Assembly: GCA_902800305.1 (NCBI GenBank)
Contig: CADCDP010000014.1
Coordinates: forward strand, 1 to 64,000
Reading direction: 5' to 3'
Source of the DNA: an uncultured Bacteroidales bacterium
GTDB taxonomy: Bacteria > Bacteroidota > Bacteroidia > Bacteroidales > Bacteroidaceae
Length of the DNA stretch: 64,000 nt
Shown here: piece by piece, positions 8,424-17,309 of the stretch
Layout of the letters: each line of letters starts with the position of its first letter
Position numbering within the stretch: position 1 is the stretch's first letter
Program-made: the position numbers and the translations under genes
Notes under the pieces: model-generated
Told to the model about the DNA's origin: nothing
Database searches by the model: none
Seen by the model: only the letters and a program-made list of their open reading frames with translations

Positions 8424-10505
8424 TTATAAGGGCAAATGGACTTTCACCCCTCCCATCATCCAGATGCCTGGTTGCTGGATGTTGGCGAAGTCGTAATATT
8501 TGTGCCCCGTCAGGTTGGTGGCTTGTAGATAGAGCGTACAAGTCGGCATTTCATATTGCAGTTTCAGGTCGAGAGTGGCGTATGTGCCGTATGTTGTCCG
8601 TTCGCCTGTTTTAGCATCTTCGAACTCTCCCTTACGGTTTTTGAGAATGAAATCCCATTGGGCAGAAAGTCTGTTGAAAATGCGATGGTTGAGCGAGGCG
8701 ACAAACTTGTGGCGCAAGAACGTGAGACGTGAGACATAGTTGGCCGTTTCCTCATGTACACGATATTTGTAGTTGTAGCAATAGCTGAGTGTTAATCGTT
8801 TCAATACAGATGTTGAACCGCACAACCGTTGGAAATGGATGTCGCACAAGGCTTCTGCCCCCAAGTTGTCGATGTCGCTGTTGGCAGTTGTGTAAACCGT
8901 TGCGCCCTCGTATTTCACCCAATCTATCATGTCTGTGCCTCGACGATAGAAACCCTTCGCCTGTGCTGTGAAGAAGTCACCTTTGTAGTTCATTCCTATG
9001 TGCCAATCGCTACTTTTCTCGGGCTTCAAGAGCAAATTGCCTGACAAGCCAGGGCCATTGTAGTAAAGGTCTGTGAAGGTAGGAGTTCGGAGACTTTGAT
9101 TGAACGAGGCGAACAGTTTCACAGCCTCAACGGGACGCCATGAACAATCGACGCCTGGATAGAGTTTCATGCCTCCTTGAACAGCTGTATTGTGGTTGGC
9201 CAACACGCCCAGCGAAATGGTCACATGGTCAAGCAGGACATCGTGCTCCAAGTAGATGCCCACATTGCTGCGTCCATCCTTGTACTTGTAGTAAGCATCA
9301 TGTCCAGGCACTTTATAATGATGCAGGTCGGCCTCTGCTATTTCCTTTCCGAGGCGTGTGGAGAGAATGTTCTCCCGACGATATTCAATTCCAACAGCCG
9401 TTTTTCCTAATGCCCATGTTGTGTAGGCATTCGCATTGGCTCCATAGACATTCGTTTGGTGGAAATTCTGATAGGCTTCTGGATTGGTGCGCCACCAGAC
9501 ATAATGGTCAAGCGAACGGTTCCAATAGATTTGTACAGGCACATTTACCTTTCCTTTATAGGCTCCATGAAGTGCCACCAGATACCTTCTGTCCTCTTCA
9601 TACTGCGAATCAGACCCTGTGCCGTAGAAGGTATTGGCACCATAATCCATTCGACTCATACCTACTTGGGCAGTCACATCCACCTTTTGACACTCAAACC
9701 GCCCGTTCCAATAGGCATTACCTTTGCGAAAATCGTCGTTGCTGCATCCTCCGTCACTACGTATGTAGCCACCACTCATGCGATTGTTGAAAGTTTTGTT
9801 TTTCAGAGTAATATGTCCATTCCCGCCAAAGGTTCCGTATGACCCTCCTTGTACATGTACTCCCAAGTTGCTCGTCTGTTCTGTACGGGTGACGATGTTG
9901 ATGGCTCCTGCAAAAGCTTGACTGCCATACACTCGACTGGCTCCGCCTTCTATCACTTCGATACGTTCGATGTCATCTACGTTCACAGGTAAATCTACCG
10001 TCAGATGCCCCGTATGCGGATTGCTGATATTCACGCCATTGAGTAAAACTGTGAGTTGGTCTTCCGTACCACCATTCACCCCAATGTCTGTCTGGATGCC
10101 AAAACCGCCCCGTTGTCTCACATCCACGCCTGCCGCGAGTTTCAGCAGGTCGTTCACAGAGTTAGCACTCGATTCTTCAATCTCTTTTCGCCCGATAACC
10201 TGCACCAGCCTTACCGCCTTGTCTGCAGGAAGCGGCACGCGTGTAGCCACCACTTCTGCTTCTTGCAAGGTCACGTCGTAATCGGCTTTAGGGTCTTTCG
10301 TCTCATCATCTTCGTCAATGGTGGGACGTTGACTCATTGCCACACGTGCCGTAGCAGAATCAGGACAAGCCACAGCCAATGTGGCCACACTCAACACTCC
10401 TATGCTAATTTCCCTCTTCAAACTAAGGAAGATAGCATCGCCATGTCGGGTAAACTGATGCCACACGATTGCCTTGGGCTTCTTCTGAAAAAGTTGTTTG
10501 TTCAT
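8424..10505 (-). CDS. TonB-dependent outer-membrane receptor (BtuB/Cir-like)
   Basis: 693-residue outer-membrane beta-barrel transporter energised by TonB. After an unusual N-terminus comes a plug domain with VQVIGRKEIEESSANSVNDLL (about 103-123), the DQLTVLLNGVNISNPHTG segment and the strongly conserved IERIEVIEGGASRVYGSQAFAGAINIVTR region (about 181-209). The barrel follows and ends in an aromatic/Leu-rich last strand (IWMMGGVKVHLPL). The shape fits small BtuB- or siderophore-type receptors, not SusC. The ligand cannot be read from the sequence, and no riboswitch precedes it. The first 55 residues form a long pre-sequence (WHQFTRHGDAIFLSLKRE then IGVLSVATLAVA) in place of a short signal peptide. 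It lies 37 bases behind rodA. Confidence 0.88.
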   Translation of the reverse strand: MNKQLFQKKPKAIVWHQFTRHGDAIFLSLKREISIGVLSVATLAVACPDSATARVAMSQRPTIDEDDETKDPKADYDVTLQEAEVVATRVPLPADKAVRLVQVIGRKEIEESSANSVNDLLKLAAGVDVRQRGGFGIQTDIGVNGGTEDQLTVLLNGVNISNPHTGHLTVDLPVNVDDIERIEVIEGGASRVYGSQAFAGAINIVTRTEQTSNLGVHVQGGSYGTFGGNGHITLKNKTFNNRMSGGYIRSDGGCSNDDFRKGNAYWNGRFECQKVDVTAQVGMSRMDYGANTFYGTGSDSQYEEDRRYLVALHGAYKGKVNVPVQIYWNRSLDHYVWWRTNPEAYQNFHQTNVYGANANAYTTWALGKTAVGIEYRRENILSTRLGKEIAEADLHHYKVPGHDAYYKYKDGRSNVGIYLEHDVLLDHVTISLGVLANHNTAVQGGMKLYPGVDCSWRPVEAVKLFASFNQSLRTPTFTDLYYNGPGLSGNLLLKPEKSSDWHIGMNYKGDFFTAQAKGFYRRGTDMIDWVKYEGATVYTTANSDIDNLGAEALCDIHFQRLCGSTSVLKRLTLSYCYNYKYRVHEETANYVSRLTFLRHKFVASLNHRIFNRLSAQWDFILKNRKGEFEDAKTGERTTYGTYATLDLKLQYEMPTCTLYLQATNLTGHKYYDFANIQQPGIWMMGGVKVHLPL

Positions 10506-10542
10506 TTTAAGTTTTTGAGTTTTTAAGTTAATTTAAACTTGA

Positions 10543-12006
10543 CTATTGTCGTTTCAAATTTCGTTCAGCATCCATGCGGAGGAAGATGAAAAGCAGCAGG
10601 GTAAAGCCCCAAAGAGAAGAACCTCCATAGGAGAAAAAGGGGAGGGGAATACCGATGACGGGGGTGAGACCTAACACCATGCCGACATTGATGAAAAGGT
10701 GGAAAAGAAAGATACAGAGCACACAATAGCCGTAAACCCGTCCCATCGTGTCGGTTTGTCGTTCTGCCACATAAATGAGTCGCCAGATGAAAAGAAGATA
10801 AGCGATCAGAAGGAGGGCTGAACCCACAAAACCTCCTTCTTCACCGACCGTACAGAAGATGAAATCTGTGTGCTGCTCAGGCACATACTTCAGCTTCGTC
10901 TGTGTGCCATTGAGGAACCCTTTCCCCCACAATCCACCCGAACCGATGGCTATCTTTGCCTGGTTGACATTATAGCCAGCACCTTTGGGGTCATCCTTCA
11001 TGCCAAGAAGCACCTCGATACGGACACGTTGGTGGTTATCTAAATGCTGGAAGAGCGTGTCTGTGATGTAAAAAAAGGAGGTGGAAAGAAGAGCAAAAGA
11101 AGCAATCAGCACATAACGATAAAGGTGTGTATATACCGCCAATCCTATGATGTAGCCAATCATGAGTACACAAACGCCTAGCATGATATAGCAGATGTCG
11201 AATGGGATAACATAGATGGAGAATAGCAATGCCAGCAGGGTGGAACCCAAGCAAGAGGCCGCCATAATTTTGACAGCCATCCAGTTGTGGCAGTAAACGA
11301 GCACCAAACCGATGCTGAAAATCATGGCGAGAAGCAATACGGAAAATTCGCCGATGGACACGGGCATATTGGTGATGTAGTCTTGGCTGAACTTCATGCC
11401 CACCACAAAATAAACCACACAGGCAAATCCGCAGAAGAGTAGGGAACCCGTCATGCCCTCACGGTAGAGCATCAGGAAGAAGGCAAAATAAACCAAAGCG
11501 GAGCCTGTTTCTTTCTGTGCAATAATGAGCAACATAGGAAAGACGATGAGTCCGATTGCTATGCCTATGTCTTTCATCTTCTTGATACTGAATCCATATT
11601 GATCCATCAGTTTGCCCAAAGCCAAAGCTACTGCAAATTTGGCAAACTCGGCAGGTTGAAGTTTTACGGGACCTATCGGCAACCATGAACGAGAGCCTTT
11701 CGTGTCGGGAGCGATGACGATGGTGACAGCGAGGAGCAGCATCATCGCACCATAGATGACGTAAGCAGCCGTGTCGTAGAATCGCTTCTCAATCAGAAGC
11801 AAAACGGCAGCAAGCACCAACGACGTGATTGCCCATACAATCTGTTTACCAGAATTGGTTTCCCAAGCAAAGAGGTCGGGTTGGTTGAAGTCGTAACAAG
11901 CTCCACACACACTCGCCCATCCCCATCCGATGAGGATGACGTAAAGCAGGATGGTAGCCCAATCAATGCTGAGAAATATGCCTTTGTTACCTTTCTCTCG
12001 TTCCAT
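10543..12006 (-). CDS. rodA: Rod-shape SEDS peptidoglycan polymerase RodA
   Basis: Membrane glycosyltransferase that polymerises lipid II during cell elongation, working with PBP2. The 487-residue protein has about ten transmembrane segments and SEDS landmarks: GSRSWLPIGPVKLQPAEFAKFAVAL, the QAKIAIGSGGLWGKGFLNGTQ segment, EQHTDFIFCTVGEEGGFVG, and the C-terminal GIPLPFFSYGGSS. The start MEREKGNKG at 12006 is preferred to an in-frame ATG 42 bases upstream inside the PBP2 gene; the chosen start still overlaps the PBP2 stop by about 20 bases, implying coupled translation. It is larger than E. coli RodA (370 residues) because of extra hydrophobic segments in the middle. Confidence 0.95.
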   Translation of the reverse strand: MEREKGNKGIFLSIDWATILLYVILIGWGWASVCGACYDFNQPDLFAWETNSGKQIVWAITSLVLAAVLLLIEKRFYDTAAYVIYGAMMLLLAVTIVIAPDTKGSRSWLPIGPVKLQPAEFAKFAVALALGKLMDQYGFSIKKMKDIGIAIGLIVFPMLLIIAQKETGSALVYFAFFLMLYREGMTGSLLFCGFACVVYFVVGMKFSQDYITNMPVSIGEFSVLLLAMIFSIGLVLVYCHNWMAVKIMAASCLGSTLLALLFSIYVIPFDICYIMLGVCVLMIGYIIGLAVYTHLYRYVLIASFALLSTSFFYITDTLFQHLDNHQRVRIEVLLGMKDDPKGAGYNVNQAKIAIGSGGLWGKGFLNGTQTKLKYVPEQHTDFIFCTVGEEGGFVGSALLLIAYLLFIWRLIYVAERQTDTMGRVYGYCVLCIFLFHLFINVGMVLGLTPVIGIPLPFFSYGGSSLWGFTLLLFIFLRMDAERNLKRQ

Positions 12007-13831
12007 AGTTAATGTGCTTATGCTGGAAGGTATTTGCTTTTGCTTCACTGGCAGGAGAAAGTTCCCCTTTGATGTACTGCTCCATCATAAGCGCACCAAT
12101 AGGTACACCATAATGAGCACCAAAACCGCCATTCTCCACATAAACGGCGATAGCAATCTTGGGATTGTCTTTGGGAGCGAATCCCATGAAGGCAGAGTGG
12201 TCTTGACCACGATTCTGTGCAGTACCAGTCTTACCGCATACTTCGTACATGGAGGTATTGGCCGATTTACAGGTTCCACCCTGCACAGCCTTTCGCATGC
12301 CTTCCACCACCATTCTGTAATAGCAGGTGTCCACCATTGTCTTGTGTTTCACTTTCAAGCTGTCAGCAAGATGTCCACCCTGTATGTGCTTGACGATGTG
12401 AGGGGTGATGTAATATCCACGATTAGCAATCGTCGCACCAAGATTGGCAATTTGGAGCGGCGTGAGTGTTACCTCACCCTGTCCGATAGCGATAGAGATA
12501 ACGCCAAGCGCATTCCAGTTTCCAAGTCGGCGGTCGTAGTACTCTGCGTTGGGAATCATGCCTCGTGCCTCACCTGGCAAGTCAACACCCAACTTGTATC
12601 CGAACCCCATAGACACCATATAGTTCTTCCATGTGGTCATGGCATCTTGGATGGTCTTGTATTTCGTACGATTGTTGAGCATGTGGTAAAGTCCCCAACA
12701 GAAATAACCGTTACAAGATGTGGCAATGGCAGGGATGAGGGGAAGGGGTGCACCGTGACCATGACAACCCACCTTCATCCTACCAATTCGGAAACCTCGA
12801 CTACATGGATAGGCGGTAGTATTTGTAATGATGCCTTCCTGCAAAAAGGTGAGACCCTGCGATGTCTTGAACGTGGAACCAGGAGGATAGGTACCCGAAA
12901 TGGCACGATTGAGCATAGGCTTCATCGGGTCACGTTGCATTTCCATCATCTGTGCGCCACGTTGCTTACCTTCCATGCGATGAGGGTCGTAGCTGGGGGC
13001 ACTAACCATACAAAGAATCTCTCCTGTTTTGGGCTCGATGGCGACAATAGCTCCCATCTTACCCTCCATCAGCCGTTCGCCAAGAGCTTGTAGCTTGGCA
13101 TCGATGGATAAGGTGAGGTTCTTTCCTGGTACGGGCTTACGGTCGAGTGCTCCATTTTTATAGTGTCCTTGGATGCGTCCGCGAGCATCACGCAACAAGA
13201 CTTCCACTCCTTTCTCACCACGCAGCTCTGGCTCGTAACTTCGCTCTACGCCTTGTTTACCGATGTAGTCACCTGGTGAGTAGTAGTCATCCTTATCCAC
13301 TTCTTTTTGAGACACTTCAGCTACGTCTCCTAGGACGTGGGCACAATAATCTGTGGCATATCGGCGAATTGTTCGTTCCCTCACATAAAATCCGTGGAAA
13401 CGAAAGAGTTTCTCTTGGAAAATGCTGAAATCTTCCGTGGAAATCTGTCCCATGAAAAGTTGCTGGGTGTAGGAAGAGTAGCCAGGATTCTTTTTGTCGT
13501 CCTTGATGATTCTCATACGTTCATCGAACTGCTCTTTTGTGATGCCCAACGTGTTACAGAAATCAAGGGTGTCGAGATTGGTGACTTCACGCATAATCAC
13601 CATAATGTCGTAGGCGGGCTGATTGTAAACCAACAGTTCGCCATTACGGTCGTAGATAACCCCTCTTGCTGGGAAAATGACATTATTGAAAAAAGCATTG
13701 TCGTCAGCACGGGTCTTATATTCTTCGTCAGAAAGTTGAAGAAAAGCCAATCGCGTGATATAGCTCAAAACAATAATAAGTGCTATACCAGCAAGAACAT
13801 ACTTTCGATATTCATATTTGAAGCTTTTCAT
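11987..13831 (-). CDS. mrdA: Penicillin-binding protein 2 (elongasome transpeptidase)
   Basis: Class B PBP that cross-links peptidoglycan in the rod complex. The 614-residue protein has one N-terminal membrane anchor (YVLAGIALIIVLSYITRLAFL, about 10-30), a PBP dimer domain, and a transpeptidase domain with the three active-site motifs: STFK (SxxK, in GTYPPGSTFKTSQG, about 325), SCN (SxN, about 375) and KTGTAQN (about 540). It lies between mreD and rodA in the minus-strand elongasome operon and overlaps rodA by 20 bases. All catalytic residues are present. Confidence 0.96.
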   Translation of the reverse strand: MKSFKYEYRKYVLAGIALIIVLSYITRLAFLQLSDEEYKTRADDNAFFNNVIFPARGVIYDRNGELLVYNQPAYDIMVIMREVTNLDTLDFCNTLGITKEQFDERMRIIKDDKKNPGYSSYTQQLFMGQISTEDFSIFQEKLFRFHGFYVRERTIRRYATDYCAHVLGDVAEVSQKEVDKDDYYSPGDYIGKQGVERSYEPELRGEKGVEVLLRDARGRIQGHYKNGALDRKPVPGKNLTLSIDAKLQALGERLMEGKMGAIVAIEPKTGEILCMVSAPSYDPHRMEGKQRGAQMMEMQRDPMKPMLNRAISGTYPPGSTFKTSQGLTFLQEGIITNTTAYPCSRGFRIGRMKVGCHGHGAPLPLIPAIATSCNGYFCWGLYHMLNNRTKYKTIQDAMTTWKNYMVSMGFGYKLGVDLPGEARGMIPNAEYYDRRLGNWNALGVISIAIGQGEVTLTPLQIANLGATIANRGYYITPHIVKHIQGGHLADSLKVKHKTMVDTCYYRMVVEGMRKAVQGGTCKSANTSMYEVCGKTGTAQNRGQDHSAFMGFAPKDNPKIAIAVYVENGGFGAHYGVPIGALMMEQYIKGELSPASEAKANTFQHKHINYGTRER

Positions 13832-13857
13832 CTTTATTCTTTATAAGATGTACTTTT

Positions 13858-14364
13858 TTACTTATGCGAACGAACCAACAGCTCAATAAAGATGGTGAGA
13901 ATGGTAGTAAGAACAGTTCCACCTGCAATCGAGATGAGGGTAAGTGGCCAATCGGCAAGCATGAATGCATCCAGCAGGTAGAAAGCCCCATGGAGAATGA
14001 ACATAAGAATGAGCACGTATAAAGAATAACTCCAGAACCCAATTGTCTGCAGAGAGGGCGTGAAATCTTCAGCAGCATCTCTGGGGAGAAAAAAGTCGAG
14101 CAAGATGGGTTGTACCATAGCAACCAAGGTGCATGATGCAGCTCCCATTCCAGCTGTGTTGCTGAACATGTCAAAAAGAATGCCTATGGCAAATCCCCAA
14201 AGTAAAAGGCTCACACGAGAGGTTCCTCGATGAAAACAAACGAGCATATAACCAATCACAAGTGGAGTGATGTAGCCTAACAGATGTACTTGGTTAAACA
14301 CCAGAACCTGAAAAAGCAACAGGATGAAGAATCTAAACAAACGTGTCAAGAAAATGGAACTCAT
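13858..14364 (-). CDS. mreD: Rod shape-determining protein MreD
   Basis: 168-residue inner-membrane protein of the MreBCD scaffold. It has about five hydrophobic helices, an N-terminal RLFRFFILLLFQVLVFNQVHLLG and the LLLWGFAIGILFDMFSNTAGMG region typical of the family. The ATG overlaps the mreC stop by four bases (ATGA, 14361-14364). MreD is a poorly conserved family, so the assignment rests on length, topology and operon position. Confidence 0.92.
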   Translation of the reverse strand: MSSIFLTRLFRFFILLLFQVLVFNQVHLLGYITPLVIGYMLVCFHRGTSRVSLLLWGFAIGILFDMFSNTAGMGAASCTLVAMVQPILLDFFLPRDAAEDFTPSLQTIGFWSYSLYVLILMFILHGAFYLLDAFMLADWPLTLISIAGGTVLTTILTIFIELLVRSHK

Positions 14365-15398
14365 CTTACCGTATCAACATTATTTAGGTGTACATTTTCG
14401 TTCGAGCTGGTGGCGATGGCAGCAGCATGTTGCCTTTCCAGTTCTGCCTTCATTCTCTCCTCTTCAGCCTTTTCCTTCTCTTCCTTTTCCCGCTGGGCTT
14501 TCTGCTGTTCCTCTTCCAAGGTCTTTTGTCTTTCCTGAGCAGTCAAGACACTATCTTGCTTCGCAGGGTCTTCTGCAAGCGTTTCCAACAGGTGTCGCTC
14601 TGGAGAGCCATAATTAGCAATGACTGACACTTCTCGTAGCGTGGTGAAATTCGCAAAGAGTTTAACACGAAGCATGTAAGACATGCCATCCGCAGAATCG
14701 CCAATTCGCTGCACACATCCGATGGGAAGTCCTGGAGGAAAGATGTCGGAGAAGCCATTGGTCTCAACAATATCCTTTTCCTTGACTGGAGCATGGCGAG
14801 GAATGCTGGTCACGTATGCAATATCGGCATAACCACGTTGCCATACGAGCGAACCAAAGTATTCTGAATGACGCAGACGACAGCTTATCTTGCTGTTCGT
14901 ATTCAATAATGGCATGACAATACTATAGTGCCTACTGGTCATATAGACAATACCAACCACACCCCGAGAGCACACGACACCCATTTCAGGACGAACGCCA
15001 TCAGCCTCACCCTTATTGATGGTGATAAGATTGTTGGCCTTATGCAAGGTCATGTTCACCACCTGAGCAGGAATGAGGTCGTATTTGTGGGGGAGGGAAG
15101 GCAGACGTTTCGTGCTATCCAGTTGTGTCGCTTTAATCTGCTGACTTAGTTCGTACACCTGCTTGCGCAGACGCTCGTTGGTAGCCTCAAGGGCACGATT
15201 TTCTTCTTGCAGATGCAGATAAGAAGTCACAGCACTAATGACGTTGTAGGTCGTGCCCACAACATCATTAGCCGTTGTAAAAAATACACTCTTTTGGTAT
15301 CCGTTGTAACTAACAAGGAAAAGGAGGCTGATGACCTCAAGCAACAGAAACAAAAGCCAGTGCTTGCATTGTACAAGTAAGTCAATCAGAGCATGCAT
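14361..15398 (-). CDS. mreC: Rod shape-determining protein MreC
   Basis: Periplasmic scaffold protein that links MreB/MreD to PBP2. The 345-residue protein has one N-terminal membrane helix (HWLLFLLLEVISLLFLVSY, about 13-31), a coiled coil (about 62-92, EENRALEATNERLRKQV), then the beta domain with MGVVCSRGVVGIV and PLLNTNSKISCRLRHS. The last 65 residues are an added charged, probably helical tail (LEEEQQKAQREKEEKEKAEE and on) that is Glu/Lys-rich; standard MreC proteins end near residue 275-280. The tail is a clear deviation and could bind a partner or span the periplasm. Confidence 0.94.
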   Translation of the reverse strand: MHALIDLLVQCKHWLLFLLLEVISLLFLVSYNGYQKSVFFTTANDVVGTTYNVISAVTSYLHLQEENRALEATNERLRKQVYELSQQIKATQLDSTKRLPSLPHKYDLIPAQVVNMTLHKANNLITINKGEADGVRPEMGVVCSRGVVGIVYMTSRHYSIVMPLLNTNSKISCRLRHSEYFGSLVWQRGYADIAYVTSIPRHAPVKEKDIVETNGFSDIFPPGLPIGCVQRIGDSADGMSYMLRVKLFANFTTLREVSVIANYGSPERHLLETLAEDPAKQDSVLTAQERQKTLEEEQQKAQREKEEKEKAEEERMKAELERQHAAAIATSSNENVHLNNVDTVR

Positions 15399-15407
15399 CG
15401 TGTCTCA

Positions 15408-16430
15408 TCATCGCATCAGGAACTGGAAGTTGTTGACGTTCTTCAGCGCAATGCCTGTACCTTTAGCCACCGAGTGGAGAGGGTCGTCGTCCACATGGAA
15501 CTGAATCTGAATCTTGTCAGTCAGTCGCTTGGAAAGACCGCGCAGAAGAGCACCCCCACCTGTGAGCCAAATGCCGTTCTTCACGATGTCGGCATACAAC
15601 TCTGGGGGCGTAGCTTCGAGTGCCTGAAGCACAGCTGTCTCTATTTTTGCGATGGTCTTGTCGATGCAATGTGCAATCTCCTGATAACATACAGAAATTT
15701 CCAAAGGCAGGGCGGTGATGCGGTTCGGACCATTTACGATGTAGTCTTCAGGTGCTTCGTCGCCAAGGTCTGTCACAGCAGAACCTACATTTATCTTGAT
15801 GCGCTCAGCCATGCGTTCTCCCACCTTGATGTTATGCTGACGAGCCATGTAGTCTTGAATGTCGGCAGTCAGTTCGTCGCCAGCAACACGGATGGAGTTG
15901 TTGCTCACGATACCGCCCAAGGAGATGACTGCGATTTCAGTAGAACCGCCACCAATATCGACAATCATTTGTCCCTCAGGAGCTTCCACGTCTATACCAC
16001 AACCGATTGCTGCTGCCATAGGCTCAAAAATCAAATAGACATCACGACCGCCAGAATGTTCTGCGCTATCACGTACAGCACGCAATTCCACTTCTGTAGA
16101 ACCCGATGGAACACCAATGACCATACGGAGTGAAGGCGTGAAGAGGTGGTGTCCAGTCTTCACCTTCTTGATGAGTCCACGCATCATCTGCTCACAGGCA
16201 TAGAAGTCTGCAATCACACCATTCTGGAGTGGACGGCAGGTACGGATACCCTCATGTTCTTTCCCGTACATCATCTTTGCCTGATTTCCCACAGCAATCA
16301 TCTTGTTGGTGTTCTTGTCAAGAGCAACCACCGATGGCTCATCCACCACAATCTTCCCGTCACAGGTGATGATGGTGTTGGCTGTGCCAAGGTCCATTGC
16401 TATATTTTGTGTCAAAGAAAAAAATCCCAT
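15408..16430 (-). CDS. mreB: Rod shape-determining actin homologue MreB
   Basis: Forms membrane-bound filaments that direct lateral wall synthesis. The 340-residue protein has the actin-fold motifs: phosphate 1 MDLGTANTIITCDG (about 12-25), VIGVPSGSTEVELRAVRDSAE (about 109-129), phosphate 2 MIVDIGGGSTEIAVISLGGIV, and the adenosine motif GIWLTGGGALLRGL (about 288-301). Length and motifs are canonical. It follows purH by 64 bases, in an A/T-rich spacer that carries a shortened version of the intra-operon repeat. Confidence 0.97.
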   Translation of the reverse strand: MGFFSLTQNIAMDLGTANTIITCDGKIVVDEPSVVALDKNTNKMIAVGNQAKMMYGKEHEGIRTCRPLQNGVIADFYACEQMMRGLIKKVKTGHHLFTPSLRMVIGVPSGSTEVELRAVRDSAEHSGGRDVYLIFEPMAAAIGCGIDVEAPEGQMIVDIGGGSTEIAVISLGGIVSNNSIRVAGDELTADIQDYMARQHNIKVGERMAERIKINVGSAVTDLGDEAPEDYIVNGPNRITALPLEISVCYQEIAHCIDKTIAKIETAVLQALEATPPELYADIVKNGIWLTGGGALLRGLSKRLTDKIQIQFHVDDDPLHSVAKGTGIALKNVNNFQFLMR

Positions 16431-16450
16431 AACCTTATTGTTTATTGATG

Positions 16451-16493
16451 GCCTTTAAACTTTAAACTCTAAACTTTAAACTTTACTTTTCAC
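16451..16493. repeat. Shortened A/T-rich intra-operon repeat between purH and mreB
   Basis: The spacer reads CCTTTAAACTTTAAACTCTAA then ACTTTAAACTTTACTTTTCAC, the same arm sequence as in the longer elements at 22336-22440 and 60277-60384, but without their GC-rich core. Confidence 0.5.
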
Positions 16494-16494
16494 T

Positions 16495-17088
16495 TTACTT
16501 TGCGAAATAGCCGTGGATGGCTGTATCGTAGTGGCTTGACGTAGCAAAAGCACGTTCGGCAAATTGCTTACGCTGTGCTTTCGTGGTTTCTGCATCTTGT
16601 GCCTTGATGATGTCAAGCAAAGGTTTGTATTCGGCCTTGCTGGGCACAATCACCACATCGTTGAAGTTCTTGGCTGCTGCACGGATGAGCGAGATGCCGC
16701 CGATGTCAATCTTCTCGATGATGGCAGATTCGTCATTCGTGTTAGCTACCGTCTCCTCGAAAGGATAGAGATCCACAATGACAAGGTCAATTTCTGGTAT
16801 CTCGTATTTCGCCATTTCCTGCTGGTCACTTTCCAGTTCGCGACGACCAAGAATGCCGCCAAACACTTTGGGATGGAGCGTTTTTACGCGTCCTCCTAAA
16901 ATGGATGGATATGTTGTCAAGTCTTCTACTTTCTGACATGGATAGCCCAGACCTTCAATGAATGCTTGTGTCCCCCCGGTTGATAAAAACTTTACACCGT
17001 TCTTGTGCAGCTCTGAAAGAAGTTCATCGAGTCCATCCTTATGGAACACCGAAACAAGAGCTGTTTTGATTTTCTTTGTATCAGCCAT
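16495..17088 (-). CDS. purH: IMP cyclohydrolase (stand-alone N-terminal half of PurH)
   Basis: Closes FAICAR to IMP, the last step of purine synthesis. At 197 residues it equals only the MGS-like cyclohydrolase domain of the usual bifunctional PurH of about 510-530 residues. Visible motifs are KFLSTGGTQAFIEGLG (about 33-48), YPSILGGRVKTLHPKVFGGIL (about 60-80), LVIVDLYPFEETV and IDIGGISLIRAAAKNF (about 127-142). The frame ends cleanly in a stop with a normal end (HYDTAIHGYFAK), and the AICAR transformylase domain does not follow, so this is a split gene rather than a truncation. It heads the elongasome operon. Confidence 0.88.
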   Translation of the reverse strand: MADTKKIKTALVSVFHKDGLDELLSELHKNGVKFLSTGGTQAFIEGLGYPCQKVEDLTTYPSILGGRVKTLHPKVFGGILGRRELESDQQEMAKYEIPEIDLVIVDLYPFEETVANTNDESAIIEKIDIGGISLIRAAAKNFNDVVIVPSKAEYKPLLDIIKAQDAETTKAQRKQFAERAFATSSHYDTAIHGYFAK

Positions 17089-17143
17089 TTTACCTTACTT
17101 TTTTGTCTGTTGTAAACTTCGTTGATAGATTCCTTAAAATGCT

Positions 17144-17157
17144 TGTGTGCGCACACA
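17144..17157. repeat. 14-bp palindrome in the purH leader
   Basis: TGTGTGCGCACACA is a perfect palindrome lying between the purH promoter and its ATG. It could be an operator or an RNA hairpin in the roughly 95-base leader. Confidence 0.45.
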
Positions 17158-17189
17158 TCCGTGTGTCATACAATTCATCTTATGAACTG

Positions 17190-17197
17190 CAAAGTTA
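17190..17197 (-). promoter_or_regulatory. -7 box (TAACTTTG) for the purH-mre operon
   Basis: On the minus strand TAACTTTGC lies about 100 bases before the purH ATG and matches TAnnTTTG exactly. No good -33 TTTG stands at the usual distance. It would drive purH, mreB, mreC, mreD, PBP2 and rodA. Confidence 0.65.
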
Positions 17198-17282
17198 GCG
17201 ATTTCTTCCGACACATTATTAAATAAATTAAAATTTTTCCACCTTTATCGATTATTTTCTTGTTTGAATAAAAACTTTGTGC

Positions 17283-17290
17283 TAATTTTG
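17283..17290 (+). promoter_or_regulatory. -7 box (TAATTTTG) for the TonB-C protein
   Basis: TAATTTTG lies 20 bases before the ATG at 17310, with CTTG (17259-17262) about 20 bases upstream as a -33 candidate. Confidence 0.5.
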
Positions 17291-17309
17291 AACTTCGAAA
17301 TATCAAAAT

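Noticed and set aside
11951..13093. 380-codon plus-strand frame opposite PBP2
   Set aside because: His/Cys-rich antisense frame of a gene with all transpeptidase motifs; no family resemblance.
15393..16133. 246-codon plus-strand frame opposite mreB
   Set aside because: Shadow of mreB, one of the best conserved genes in the window.
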